A DNA stretch of 49,884 nucleotides from Bryobacterales bacterium (lineage in GTDB: Bacteria; Acidobacteriota; Terriglobia; Bryobacterales; Bryobacteraceae), in the NCBI GenBank assembly GCA_025350625.1, contig JANXXL010000283.1, forward strand, positions 1 to 49,884, in the 5' to 3' direction. The notes under the pieces are model-generated. The model was not told the origin of the DNA. It saw nothing but the letters and a program-made list of their open reading frames with translations, and searched no databases. Numbering within the stretch: position 1 is the first letter of the stretch; every line of letters starts with the position of its first letter. Of the stretch, positions 16,440-23,794 are shown in pieces. The position numbers and the translations under genes are program-made.

Positions 16440-16524
16440 TACTGAAATTCTACGCGAGGAGAGGCGTGAGCACGCGCGGGAGCAAGTAATAGCAATCCCA
16501 GTACTCACAATATTTTACCGTTAA

Positions 16525-16553
16525 TTGACTGACCTTCCAACCAGTGATATTCT
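16525..16553 (+). promoter_or_regulatory. Strong sigma-70 promoter for the TadE/TadG gene group
   Basis: TTGACT at 16525-16530, a 17-base spacer, and TATTCT at 16548-16553 make one of the clearest promoters in the window. Transcription should begin near 16560, giving a leader of about 285 bases before the first TadE-like gene. A CCAAT-TCACC-ATTGG inverted repeat lies right at the predicted start. Confidence 0.6.
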
Positions 16554-16559
16554 TTTGCC

Positions 16560-16845
16560 AATTCACCATTGGAAACTCTCGGAGGAGAGCCAAAGTTGGT
16601 GCTCGCAGGCGTCCATTATTCAAGGGGCGTCTGCGTCGGAGGAGACCTGACTTATGACGCTGAGATTGCATCTCAGGTCGGTTGGCCACGCCTGCGCTTA
16701 TTGCCTTCGCGGACGGGCTCACTTCACAGTTTCGCCTTGTGGCTCTGCCAGTCACGAGGCGGAATTGCGGCGAGCGCAACTTTCCACAGTCCAATCCGGG
16801 CCGACGTTAAGAACACTGCTTGCGTCAAGCTCGGGTGAGTCGGCC
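16560..16845 (+). promoter_or_regulatory. Structured leader RNA ahead of the TadE/TadG genes
   Basis: This 286-base untranslated stretch is full of stable elements. CTCTC-GGAG-GAGAG forms a small hairpin near 16575. CGCAGGCGTCC pairs with GGGCGTCTGCG near 16608-16640 (11 base pairs, two wobbles). CTGAGAT (16660-16666) pairs with ATCTCAG (16670-16676), but GACCTGA (16644-16650) can instead pair with TCAGGTC (16673-16679). The last two helices exclude each other, as in a switching leader. It matches no riboswitch consensus I know (cyclic-di-GMP-I, glycine, SAM and TPP were considered). Open frames inside it have poor protein character. Confidence 0.4.
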
Positions 16846-17358
16846 GTGACACACTTGCGTCCTCCGCAGCGTCGGGGTCGCCGCCGTGAGGCTGGCAGCT
16901 CCATCATCGAAGTGGCGCTAATGGCGCCCTGGATTTTTTTCCTGTTCGTAGGCGTTTTCGATTTCGGATTCTACGCCTACGCGGGGATTTGCACGCAGAA
17001 CGCGGCTCGCGCGGCGGCATCGCGCACCGCGGCGGATGAATTCTCTCAGTCGAGTGCGCTTGCCTGCACTTCGGCTTTGCAGGAGATGAACGAAGTCCCG
17101 AATGTGGTGGGCTTGAGTTCCTGCGGTGCGTTGCCGCTTAAAGTGACCCAGAGCACACTATGCACGCAAGCGACGGTCAAGCCCTCCGGCATCGCGTGCA
17201 CCGCTCCGGGGTGCGCCGACTGCGGCGCGGACAATACGGCCGCTTCCACCCAGGTGACTGTGACTTACCAGTCGATCCCCTTGATTCCGATACCGGGAAT
17301 ACTGACGGGACGATTGAATTTGACCAGGATTGCAGAAATGAGGATCACCGCTCAATGA
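16846..17358 (+). CDS. TadE-like pseudopilin
   Basis: A GTG at 16846 with GGGTGA upstream starts a ~170-residue protein; the frame is open further upstream but those residues belong to the structured leader. A basic N-terminus (RPPQRRGRRREAGSS) precedes the TadE motif IIEVALMAPWIFFLFVGVFD, a single membrane helix with the conserved Glu at position +5 of the prepilin-like segment. Periplasmic residues follow with several Cys pairs. TadE-like proteins are minor pilins of the Flp/Tad pilus or related secretion system, processed by a TadV-type prepilin peptidase. Its stop overlaps the next gene's ATG (ATGA), so the two are coupled. The Tad ATPase and membrane platform are not in the window. Confidence 0.72.
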   Translation: MTHLRPPQRRGRRREAGSSIIEVALMAPWIFFLFVGVFDFGFYAYAGICTQNAARAAASRTAADEFSQSSALACTSALQEMNEVPNVVGLSSCGALPLKVTQSTLCTQATVKPSGIACTAPGCADCGADNTAASTQVTVTYQSIPLIPIPGILTGRLNLTRIAEMRITAQ

Positions 17359-17900
17359 TCACCTTGAAACCTTCAGGATCCGGCCGGCGCGGCCAGGCAA
17401 TGGTCGAGTTTACATTTGTGGGTATTGCGGTGATGTTCGTTTTGATCTCGGTTTTCGAAATCTCGCGCGGGATGTGGATGTACCATACCCTGGCCTATGC
17501 AGTGAAGGAGGGCGTGCGCTACGCGATTGTACACGGGCAAAACTGCGACCCCACTTTTGGCGGAAATTCATGCCAGGTGAAGATGGGACCGGCCACTACG
17601 GCAGGCACAGTCGCTTCGGTGATACGCAATGCCGGTGTGGGGCTCGACCCGAAAGCCACCATGCTGACTTTTACTGCGGCGGGGAGTGCTTCCGCGCCAT
17701 GCAGCCTCGATGCAACCACGACTCCTTGTCCGGCGAACGTTTGGCCACCGGCCGGCAGATACGGAGTTGGGCAGACCATCCGAATCGATATTACAACTCC
17801 GTTCCGCTCCGCGATAGCCATGTTTTGGCCGGGAGCCAACCCAACGTCGTTCGCCGCAGGCGTGTTCGGGGCGAGCTCGAGCGACAACATCCAGTATTGA
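17355..17900 (+). CDS. TadE-like pseudopilin, second copy
   Basis: The start at 17355 is fixed by the ATGA overlap with the previous gene; an alternative start at 17160 would be embedded in that gene. About 181 residues: GRRGQAMVEFTFVGIAVMF is the TadE-type N-terminal segment with its Glu, followed by a membrane helix and an extracytoplasmic domain with paired Cys (NCDPTFGGNSC and CSLDATTTPCP). The two copies share the pilin-like start but little sequence beyond it, so they are likely different minor pilins rather than a recent duplication. Located in the inner membrane until assembled. Confidence 0.75.
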   Translation: MITLKPSGSGRRGQAMVEFTFVGIAVMFVLISVFEISRGMWMYHTLAYAVKEGVRYAIVHGQNCDPTFGGNSCQVKMGPATTAGTVASVIRNAGVGLDPKATMLTFTAAGSASAPCSLDATTTPCPANVWPPAGRYGVGQTIRIDITTPFRSAIAMFWPGANPTSFAAGVFGASSSDNIQY

Positions 17901-17907
17901 GGCATCC

Positions 17908-19890
17908 ATGAACATACGAAGGAAAACTTCACATGGACAGGCGTTGGTGATGATTACTTTGGCCCTGCTCGCCATGACCGGCATGATGGGTCTGGCAGTC
18001 GACTTGGGCTGGTCGTTCTTTGTCAAGAAGCAAGCCCAAGCGGCGGCCGACGGAGCGGCTCTCGCTGCGGTTCAAGAGGTGTCGAAACGGGCGGGTGGAA
18101 TGGCCAGCGCCATTAATTGTAGTGCGGCCAGTGCCGATTGCCAGACGAACCCTGTGGCATGCAGCTCTTACAGCGCCGGCTCGACAAGTAATCTTTATAA
18201 CGGCTGCTTGTATGCCATGATCGACGGATTCAAGGCGGGCGGTCAAGCCGGACGCCAGAACGTCACTATCCAGTCGAACGTAGGGACACTGCCGCCCACT
18301 GTTGCCGGGATCAGCGCCACCAATGTTGCGTATTGGGTTACTGTGCGCACGGTTCAAACCATCCCGCAATTGTTCTCGGCGGTGCTCGGCAACCCCACAG
18401 GTTTAGTCGCAGCCCGCGCCACGGCGGCCGTCGCGATAGAAACGCTTCCGAACTCGGTTTACGGTTTGGACCGCGAGGGGGATTGTGGAGACCACGGCGG
18501 ACCGGGTACCGGAGCCTGCGGCGTTCCGCTCCAATTTAACGCGGGCGGCAGGATAACGGCCGCCGGAGGACTCGTACTCGATTCGCTATGCAACGGCACT
18601 TCGCGGGTGGGTTGCAGTAATTTTGGTTCTGGCAGCGTCAGCTCGGCCAATCAAACAGCCAGCGGCAACAACTATGCGGGGATGGGTTCGGGCACTGTAA
18701 CGGCCGGGGGTCCAATACAAATTCGAGGCGGAGCCGGGGGAACTGCAGGAGGAAAGGTGGACCCCTCCGGGACCTACACGCCTGCGCCTACGCCCGGCCC
18801 CTCCGACGGCAGCCTGTATCAAGATCAGACCAAGGGGATGCCGCAGCCGCCGCTCGCCGCGAGCGCGCCGGTTCCCACTTGCGGAATCAAGAACGGCACG
18901 GTAACCAGCGGCACGCTAGGCCCCTTCAACTACTATTCGTACAGCAGCGTAAATGGCTCGCGCAAACCGGTGCCGGACGGGGGAACAATCACCGTCACCG
19001 GCACGGTCACTTTTTCATCTAATGGGACGTGTCCCACTTATGGTACGGATATCAACTACAACGCGACGGGCGCCACGGCGCAGACCGGCGCGGCCTTCCC
19101 CGCATACATCTTTCACGGAGGCCTTATCGTCGGCGGAAACGGTAATACCAGCCTTACGCTAGGTCAAGGCCAGTATGTGATGGATGGCCGTGCGCCCGAT
19201 AGCAATTGGGTGAATAGCGTGGCCCCGGTGCTCGATGTGATCGACAATGGGTCGGGGAGAACTTCGATAACCGGCACCGGCTCGGGCGGTCAAATGTTCA
19301 TCTTCACTGCGCCGCAATCTAGCGCGAGTGCGGCTACTCCAAATTACAGTTACCCGGGTCTGAACACTCAGATTAGTGCGTTTCCGGAGATCCAAACCGC
19401 AACTGCCGGGCTGGATCTTGGAAAGTTTGAGATTGAGACGACCAACTCCAGCTCTTCGGTCATTCTCAGCGGCGCGAACCAGGCTTCGGGCGCGTTGCCC
19501 GCTACTTTAAAGGCCTACGACGGCATCCTGTTCTGGCAGGATCGGCGGAACTCGTTGATGAAGTACAACCCTGACGGCTCCTATAACTGCGTTGGCCCCT
19601 TTACCGGTGTGTCCTGCATGAAGACGTCGGCGCAGCAGACGGCGGATCTCATGATCGATAGCTTTGAATCGCCCGAACAAGAGATTGATGCTTTAACCGG
19701 CACTATTACGCTTGACGGCGTAATTTACCAGCCTCGCGGGGGACTCATGGAGATCCAGGGCCCGGGGGCGACCTTCAGCAGCAAGATACAGCTGATTTCG
19801 GGGGCGGTGATTCTCGAAGACAATGTCAATGTTAATCTCACTATTCCAACCCATCCTTTTAAACGGACGGTGGTGGCGCTGATTGAATAA
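17908..19890 (+). CDS. TadG-like pilus-associated protein
   Basis: The ATG at 17908, seven bases after the previous stop with GAGG upstream, starts a 660-residue protein. HGQALVMITLALLAMTGMMG is the TadG/Flp pilus assembly N-terminal helix (DUF2134/TadG-like), followed by AVDLGWSFFVKKQAQAAADG, strongly conserved in the family. The long remainder is a Gly/Ser/Thr-rich periplasmic or surface domain with repeated beta-strand-like units; no von Willebrand A MIDAS motif was seen. TadG proteins associate with the Tad pilus in the envelope. The three genes 16846-19890 form one operon under the promoter at 16525. Confidence 0.72.
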   Translation: MNIRRKTSHGQALVMITLALLAMTGMMGLAVDLGWSFFVKKQAQAAADGAALAAVQEVSKRAGGMASAINCSAASADCQTNPVACSSYSAGSTSNLYNGCLYAMIDGFKAGGQAGRQNVTIQSNVGTLPPTVAGISATNVAYWVTVRTVQTIPQLFSAVLGNPTGLVAARATAAVAIETLPNSVYGLDREGDCGDHGGPGTGACGVPLQFNAGGRITAAGGLVLDSLCNGTSRVGCSNFGSGSVSSANQTASGNNYAGMGSGTVTAGGPIQIRGGAGGTAGGKVDPSGTYTPAPTPGPSDGSLYQDQTKGMPQPPLAASAPVPTCGIKNGTVTSGTLGPFNYYSYSSVNGSRKPVPDGGTITVTGTVTFSSNGTCPTYGTDINYNATGATAQTGAAFPAYIFHGGLIVGGNGNTSLTLGQGQYVMDGRAPDSNWVNSVAPVLDVIDNGSGRTSITGTGSGGQMFIFTAPQSSASAATPNYSYPGLNTQISAFPEIQTATAGLDLGKFEIETTNSSSSVILSGANQASGALPATLKAYDGILFWQDRRNSLMKYNPDGSYNCVGPFTGVSCMKTSAQQTADLMIDSFESPEQEIDALTGTITLDGVIYQPRGGLMEIQGPGATFSSKIQLISGAVILEDNVNVNLTIPTHPFKRTVVALIE

Positions 19891-20134
19891 GCTCTCCTGC
19901 TCATTTAGGAACTGCTTACGCATACGGACCGCTCTTACGGCTCTATGGCCCGGATGGCCGACATCGCAATCGGCATCGGAATGCAAAGTACCTTTGCGAA
20001 GAATTTTCTTGCTGTCCTCCTTCGCTTGCCAGATCATGGCTTGCAAGCGTGGCCCAGGTATACGCCGCATGTTGGGAGTCTGCGGAACTTGTTGTGCGGG
20101 GAGTTCGACCGCAGGTCGATGTGCTTAGGCGGCG

Positions 20135-20434
20135 CTACTGGCTCGCGATAACCGATACTTTGACTTGGTACCCCAAGGCACTTAGTACGCGGATCAGCAG
20201 GTCACTCGATACGCTCTCAAGATTGCCATTCAGGATTGCTGTAATCCTGGTCCGCGACGTTCCTGCGCGCTTCGCGATCTCCGCGTGAGTGATCTTCTCC
20301 CGTTGGACGATTCCCTTTAGCCTTTTCAGCAACTCATATTGAACCCGCCATTCCTTGGCATCCGCAACTGAGAGCCCTAAAGCTTCCGCCAGTGCTTCGG
20401 GGGTTCTGGCAACAGTTGGTTTTAGTTTAGGCAT
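20135..20434 (-). CDS. HigA-like XRE-family antitoxin
   Basis: On the minus strand the ATG at 20434 has GGAG upstream and lies within the last bases of the toxin gene (8-base overlap). About 99 residues: an N-terminal coupling segment (TPEALAEALGLSVADAKEW) and a helix-turn-helix of the Xre/Cro type (ITHAEIAKRAGTSRTRITAI, then LNGNLESVSSDLLIRVLSAL). In HigBA-type modules this protein binds and blocks the toxin and represses the shared promoter. The order toxin-antitoxin fits HigBA. A longer start at 20464 would add ten residues without support. Confidence 0.8.
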   Translation of the reverse strand: MPKLKPTVARTPEALAEALGLSVADAKEWRVQYELLKRLKGIVQREKITHAEIAKRAGTSRTRITAILNGNLESVSSDLLIRVLSALGYQVKVSVIASQ

Positions 20435-20753
20435 CGAGAATCTCCTTAAGGCGCTTTCTTCCAATTTCGATCTCAGACTCCGGGGTCTGGTGGGTCTTTT
20501 TTACAAACGCATGAAACACGATGATTCCTCCCGCATGGGCCGTGTAGTAAAACGCGCGGTAAGTGCCATCCTCGCCCCTGACACGGACCTCCGAGACTCC
20601 CGCCGCCACACTGCTCATTGGCCGCGAGTGCGGCATACCCAACGGTTCACCCACTTGGAGCAGGAACAGATGTTGTCCCAGACGGCTTCGGACCTTCTCC
20701 GGGAATCGGCGAATCGCCTCCCGCGCTCGCGGATGAAGGATAATCGCCCTCAC
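20427..20753 (-). CDS. HigB-like toxin (phage Gp49-like, RelE superfamily)
   Basis: On the minus strand, a GTG at 20753 gives ~108 residues; an in-frame extension to 20852 adds low-quality sequence. The family pattern is REAIRRFPEKVRSRLGQHLF, SSVAAGVSEVRVRGEDGTYR, AFYYTAHAGGIIVFHAFVKK and THQTPESEIEIGRKRLKEIL, matching the Gp49/HigB (DUF891) group of RelE-like mRNA interferases. The family cleaves mRNA on the ribosome. The antitoxin gene follows with an 8-base overlap. The module stands alone between the pilus genes and the helicase, typical of a horizontally moved cassette. Confidence 0.8.
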   Translation of the reverse strand: MRAIILHPRAREAIRRFPEKVRSRLGQHLFLLQVGEPLGMPHSRPMSSVAAGVSEVRVRGEDGTYRAFYYTAHAGGIIVFHAFVKKTHQTPESEIEIGRKRLKEILDA

Positions 20754-21014
20754 TGCCTGTAGTGTATCAAATATGAGACATCCGAGTACCGAATAGGAAC
20801 TCACCGGGATATCCGAAAGGGAGCCGTCTTTCCCCGAAAAACGTTTGTGCACCGCTGCCGCGCGACCCGGGTTCCTGACTAATACGGTCCCAGCAGAGCT
20901 ACAGCATTTTTTCGAGCGCCCCCCGCACGCAAACGTGCTATCCTGTTCTTAAGCAGATCTGCTCCCTCCGTAAAACGTAAGCCGGTTCGCTGAATTTTCC
21001 CCCAAAAACACTGA

Positions 21015-22241
21015 ATGAATAAATTTTCTGAACTCACTCTCAGCGCTTCGCTGCAGAGTAATTTAACCCGCCACGGTTTTGTCCAACCGACTCCCGTGCA
21101 AGCGCAGGCGATTCCCCCGGCCCTTGAAGGCCGCGATGTGGTAGCCACCGCGCAAACAGGAACCGGCAAAACTCTTGCCTTTCTCCTCCCGATTTACGAA
21201 CTTCTTACTCGCACGGACCGCCCCACCGGCGTCTGCGCCCTGATCCTCACCCCCACGCGCGAGCTCGCGCTGCAGGTCAATGAAGCCGCCATCAAAATCG
21301 CGGCCAGCCTGCCGGTGCGCTCCTCCGTGGTCGTCGGCGGCATGAACGAATCGACCCAGTTGCAGGCCATTCGCAGGGGATCGCAAATCGTGATCGCCAC
21401 CCCCGGCCGCCTGTGCGATTTCCTCGAGCGCAAGCTAGTCGATTTGAGCGGCGTTCGCTTCCTGGTGCTCGATGAAGCCGACCGCATGCTCGACATGGGC
21501 TTCCTTCCCGCGATCCACGCGATTCTCAAAAAGATTCCGCCGGCGCGCCAGACGCTTTTCTTCTCGGCGACGATCGAAAAGTCGGTCGCGCACCTGATCA
21601 ATTCACACGTTCGCAATCCTGTTCGCGTCGCCATCGGCGGCGACTCGAAGCCGGTCGATGAAGTTGACCTGCATGTCTACGAAGTCGAGCAGGATCGCAA
21701 GCTCAGCCTGCTGCAGAAGCTGCTCCAGGCCGAGACCGGTTCTTTCCTGGTATTCGCGCGCACCAAGCATGGCGCGGACCGCCTGGCGAAGAAACTTGGG
21801 CGTGACGGCATCGACGCCGCGCGCATTCATGGCGATCGCACGCAGAGCCAGCGCAACCAAGCGCTAGCCGGTTTCAAGAAGGGCGATTACCGCGTTTTAG
21901 TCGCCACCGACGTCGCGGCGCGCGGCATTCACGTCGATGGCATCGCTCACGTTGTCAATTACGACTTGCCGCAAGCCCCCGAGGACTTCATCCATCGCAT
22001 AGGCCGGACCGCCCGCGCCGGCGCCCGCGGAACGGCATCGACATTCAGCACGCGCGCCGAACGCGGCGACATCCGCCAGATCGAGAAAGCCTTGGGAGTT
22101 CGCCTGACGCCGCGGGAAGCCGGGGCGGACTTGCAGCGCGAAGAGAAGTCGTCGCTCAAAACCGTGGTGATTCCGATCCAGCGTCATAAACATCCCGGTG
22201 GCAGCTATGCTCCCCGGGGCCGCCGCTTCGGTACGCGCTAG
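21015..22241 (+). CDS. rhlE: DEAD-box RNA helicase (RhlE type)
   Basis: A 408-residue cytosolic helicase with all the motifs in order: the Q motif (GFVQPTPVQAQAIPPALEGR), motif I AQTGTGKT, motif Ia PTRELALQV, GG and TPGR, motif II VLDEADRMLDMGF, motif III SAT, and in the second RecA domain IHGDRTQSQRNQAL, ATDVAARGIHV and HRIGRTARAG. The short basic tail (IPIQRHKHPGGSYAPRGRR) suits RNA binding and the RhlE subfamily. It unwinds short RNA duplexes using ATP, in ribosome assembly, mRNA decay or cold adaptation. A cold-shock protein gene lies just downstream. A CCGCCG-CAATA-CGGCGG inverted repeat at 22251-22267 may help end its transcript, but there is no U-tract. Confidence 0.9.
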   Translation: MNKFSELTLSASLQSNLTRHGFVQPTPVQAQAIPPALEGRDVVATAQTGTGKTLAFLLPIYELLTRTDRPTGVCALILTPTRELALQVNEAAIKIAASLPVRSSVVVGGMNESTQLQAIRRGSQIVIATPGRLCDFLERKLVDLSGVRFLVLDEADRMLDMGFLPAIHAILKKIPPARQTLFFSATIEKSVAHLINSHVRNPVRVAIGGDSKPVDEVDLHVYEVEQDRKLSLLQKLLQAETGSFLVFARTKHGADRLAKKLGRDGIDAARIHGDRTQSQRNQALAGFKKGDYRVLVATDVAARGIHVDGIAHVVNYDLPQAPEDFIHRIGRTARAGARGTASTFSTRAERGDIRQIEKALGVRLTPREAGADLQREEKSSLKTVVIPIQRHKHPGGSYAPRGRRFGTR

Positions 22242-22383
22242 CCGCGCCAACCGCCGCAATACGGCGGAAATTCTTAACTCTCCGCCATCCAGTTGATTCT
22301 ATTGATCTACGTTCCTTATGATCGCTTCAGCGGGCCGCGGCGTTTTGCCGTTCATACCAGGGAAGTGGCGGACAAATAAGGGC

Positions 22384-22412
22384 TTGCAGGGTTTTTATAT
22401 GTGTGCTATCCT
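22384..22412 (+). promoter_or_regulatory. Candidate promoter of the cold-shock gene
   Basis: TTGCAG (22384-22389) and TATCCT (22407-22412) with a 17-base spacer. The transcript would start near 22419 and carry a ~110-base leader, the long 5' untranslated region usual for csp mRNAs. A 63-codon open frame across this leader (22318-22509) looks non-coding. Confidence 0.5.
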
Positions 22413-22528
22413 CTCTCTAGCTTTTGAAACCCCAGAACGTCGCTTGAACCTCAACGAAAAAACCTCGCTAGACCGTATCAATCGAACCCGCAGGGACTTC
22501 CAACGCTAGAAAAGAGAACAATACTTCA

Positions 22529-22732
22529 ATGAAAGAAACAGGAACGGTGAAGTGGTTTAACGCCGGTAAAGGATTTGGATTTATCGCGCGTGAAAACGGC
22601 GAAGATGTGTTCGTACATTTTTCGGCCATCGAGGCGAGCGGGTACCGCACGCTCGAAGAAGGCGCAAGGGTTTCGTTTGTGGTTACGCGCGGACCGAAAG
22701 GTCTGCAGGCCGAACAAGTCAGCCTAGCCTAA
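22529..22732 (+). CDS. Cold-shock protein (CspA family)
   Basis: A 67-residue single-domain OB-fold protein. The nucleic-acid-binding motifs are intact: [16 protein letters not shown] carries RNP1 (KGFGFI) and DVFVHFSAI carries RNP2 (VFVHF). A basic-acidic tail [13 protein letters not shown] ends the family domain. It binds single-stranded RNA/DNA and melts secondary structure, often at low temperature or during growth transitions. It lies just downstream of the RhlE-type helicase gene but has its own promoter and a strong terminator at 22747. AGAGAACA upstream is a weak ribosome-binding site. Confidence 0.93.
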   Translation: MKETGTVKWFNAGKGFGFIARENGEDVFVHFSAIEASGYRTLEEGARVSFVVTRGPKGLQAEQVSLA

Positions 22733-22746
22733 AATCTGGTCGAGAG

Positions 22747-22780
22747 CGCCGGTGCTCGGCAGCGAGCGTCGGCGTTTATT
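22747..22780 (+). terminator. Intrinsic terminator of the cold-shock gene
   Basis: CGCCGGTGCTCG (22747-22758) pairs with CGAGCGTCGGCG (22763-22774) across a GCAG loop: 12 base pairs with two G-U wobbles, followed by TTTATT. It sits 15 bases after the csp stop codon. Confidence 0.75.
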
Positions 22781-22886
22781 GTGGTCCGCGCCGGAAACCT
22801 TCCGCAGCGCGGACTCATCGTCGCGTGTGTCTCCAGGAACGCGCTTCCCGCCCAGATTAGTCTCGAGTTCCAAGAAAGAGAAAGTC

Positions 22887-23030
22887 ATGTCCAAAACATG
22901 TGGTGACACCGCGCGATTCCACCGGCTTCGCAAACAAAAGATCGCCCGGCGCGCACGCAACCGCGCATTGCAAGCCGAGATCGCAGCCCGCAAAGCCGCC
23001 AACCCCGAAAAATCCAAACCTGCGGCCTAA
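22887..23030 (+). CDS. Small basic protein of unknown function (47 residues)
   Basis: The ATG at 22887, after AAGAAAGAGAAAG, starts MSKTCGDTARFHRLRKQKIA and continues with Arg/Lys-rich helical sequence (RRARNRALQAEIAARKAAN) to a KSKPAA end. An in-frame start at 22752 would lie inside the cold-shock terminator and is rejected. The phrase S-K-x-x-G-D-T-A-R-(F/Y) recurs in short acidobacterial hypothetical proteins, as I recall. High positive charge suggests nucleic-acid or ribosome binding; no function is known. Confidence 0.6.
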   Translation: MSKTCGDTARFHRLRKQKIARRARNRALQAEIAARKAANPEKSKPAA

Positions 23031-23206
23031 CAACCTACAAATCGTCTGGCGTGTTATGCCAGTCGGCTCGCAAAGTGCTAAACTGAAGATGTCTCTGCTA
23101 GATCGGTTTCGCCTGAGGGCGTTGCCAGCACTCCTGGCGCCAACATCGGAAACTAAAGCAGTTACAACGGAGACAGTCCGGCAAATTCAATAGTTAGGAG
23201 CACGTT

Positions 23207-23434
23207 ATGGCCGGTCGCGGACCGCAGTCCTTTAAAAAGCGGCAAAAGGAACAACTGCGCAAGGAAAAGCAACAGGAAAAGAACGCCAAGCGGGCGGAAC
23301 GCCGTACCCTGGGCGGAGTTTCTCCGCTGGACGAAGAAATTCCGCTGCTCGATGGACCCGTGATCTTCGAAGTTGATGAGGCCGACCTTCCCTGGGATGG
23401 AACGCCGCGTGTCAGCGAAAGCGAGACCAATTAG
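23207..23434 (+). CDS. Small charged protein of unknown function (75 residues)
   Basis: AGGAGCACGTT ahead of the ATG is a good ribosome-binding site. The N-terminal half is very basic and predicted helical (GPQSFKKRQKEQLRKEKQQE, KNAKRAERRT), and the second half is acidic (SPLDEEIPLLDGPVIFEVDE). A dipolar protein of this kind may bind RNA or an abundant basic partner. The upstream 176 bases have a possible TAAACT -10 at about 23078 but no convincing -35. It overlaps no other gene. The family is not recognised. Confidence 0.65.
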   Translation: MAGRGPQSFKKRQKEQLRKEKQQEKNAKRAERRTLGGVSPLDEEIPLLDGPVIFEVDEADLPWDGTPRVSESETN

Positions 23435-23441
23435 CTTGCTT

Positions 23442-23768
23442 ATGGATTTTGTCTTAACGGGATTCCGGCAGGAGGCGAACATCCGCCGTTTCGCGTTTCA
23501 GCGCGTGGCCGGAGACCACAGCCGCACCGAGTTCACGGTGTCGGCGGACATGTCCCTGCTCGTGAAGCACAAGATACCGCTGCAGGAACTTCCGTTGCTG
23601 TGCAGAGCGCTGCTCGAAGACCAGCAGCAGACCGGTCCGGCGAAAGCCGTAACTTTCACCGAGACCGACATGCTGGTTTATGTGAACCGCCGCAGTGCAG
23701 CGAAGGACGAAGCCGACCGGAAACGGGCGCAGCACCGGTCGCCATTCGTAAAACGCGCGAAAACCTAG
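23442..23768 (+). CDS. Conserved-looking hypothetical protein (108 residues)
   Basis: The ATG at 23442 begins MDFVLTGFRQEANIRRFAFQ, seven bases after the previous stop; an earlier ATG at 23373 overlaps the previous gene in another frame. The sequence alternates strand- and helix-like segments (RVAGDHSRTEFTVSADMSLL, VKHKIPLQELPLLCRALLED) and ends in a basic tail (RKRAQHRSPFVKRAKT). There is no signal peptide or membrane segment, so it is cytosolic. No family is recognised. It is probably co-transcribed with the small charged protein upstream and runs toward pgk on the other strand. Confidence 0.6.
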   Translation: MDFVLTGFRQEANIRRFAFQRVAGDHSRTEFTVSADMSLLVKHKIPLQELPLLCRALLEDQQQTGPAKAVTFTETDMLVYVNRRSAAKDEADRKRAQHRSPFVKRAKT

Positions 23769-23794
23769 TTGGCGTGCCGCGAATCGAGGTTCGC

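Noticed and set aside
16560-16845. Known riboswitch classes (cyclic-di-GMP, glycine, SAM, TPP) in the pilus leader
   Set aside because: None of the conserved core sequences is present; only generic stem-loops were found.
22318-22509. 63-codon open frame between rhlE and the cold-shock gene
   Set aside because: Overlaps the predicted promoter and 5' untranslated region of csp and has no family character.
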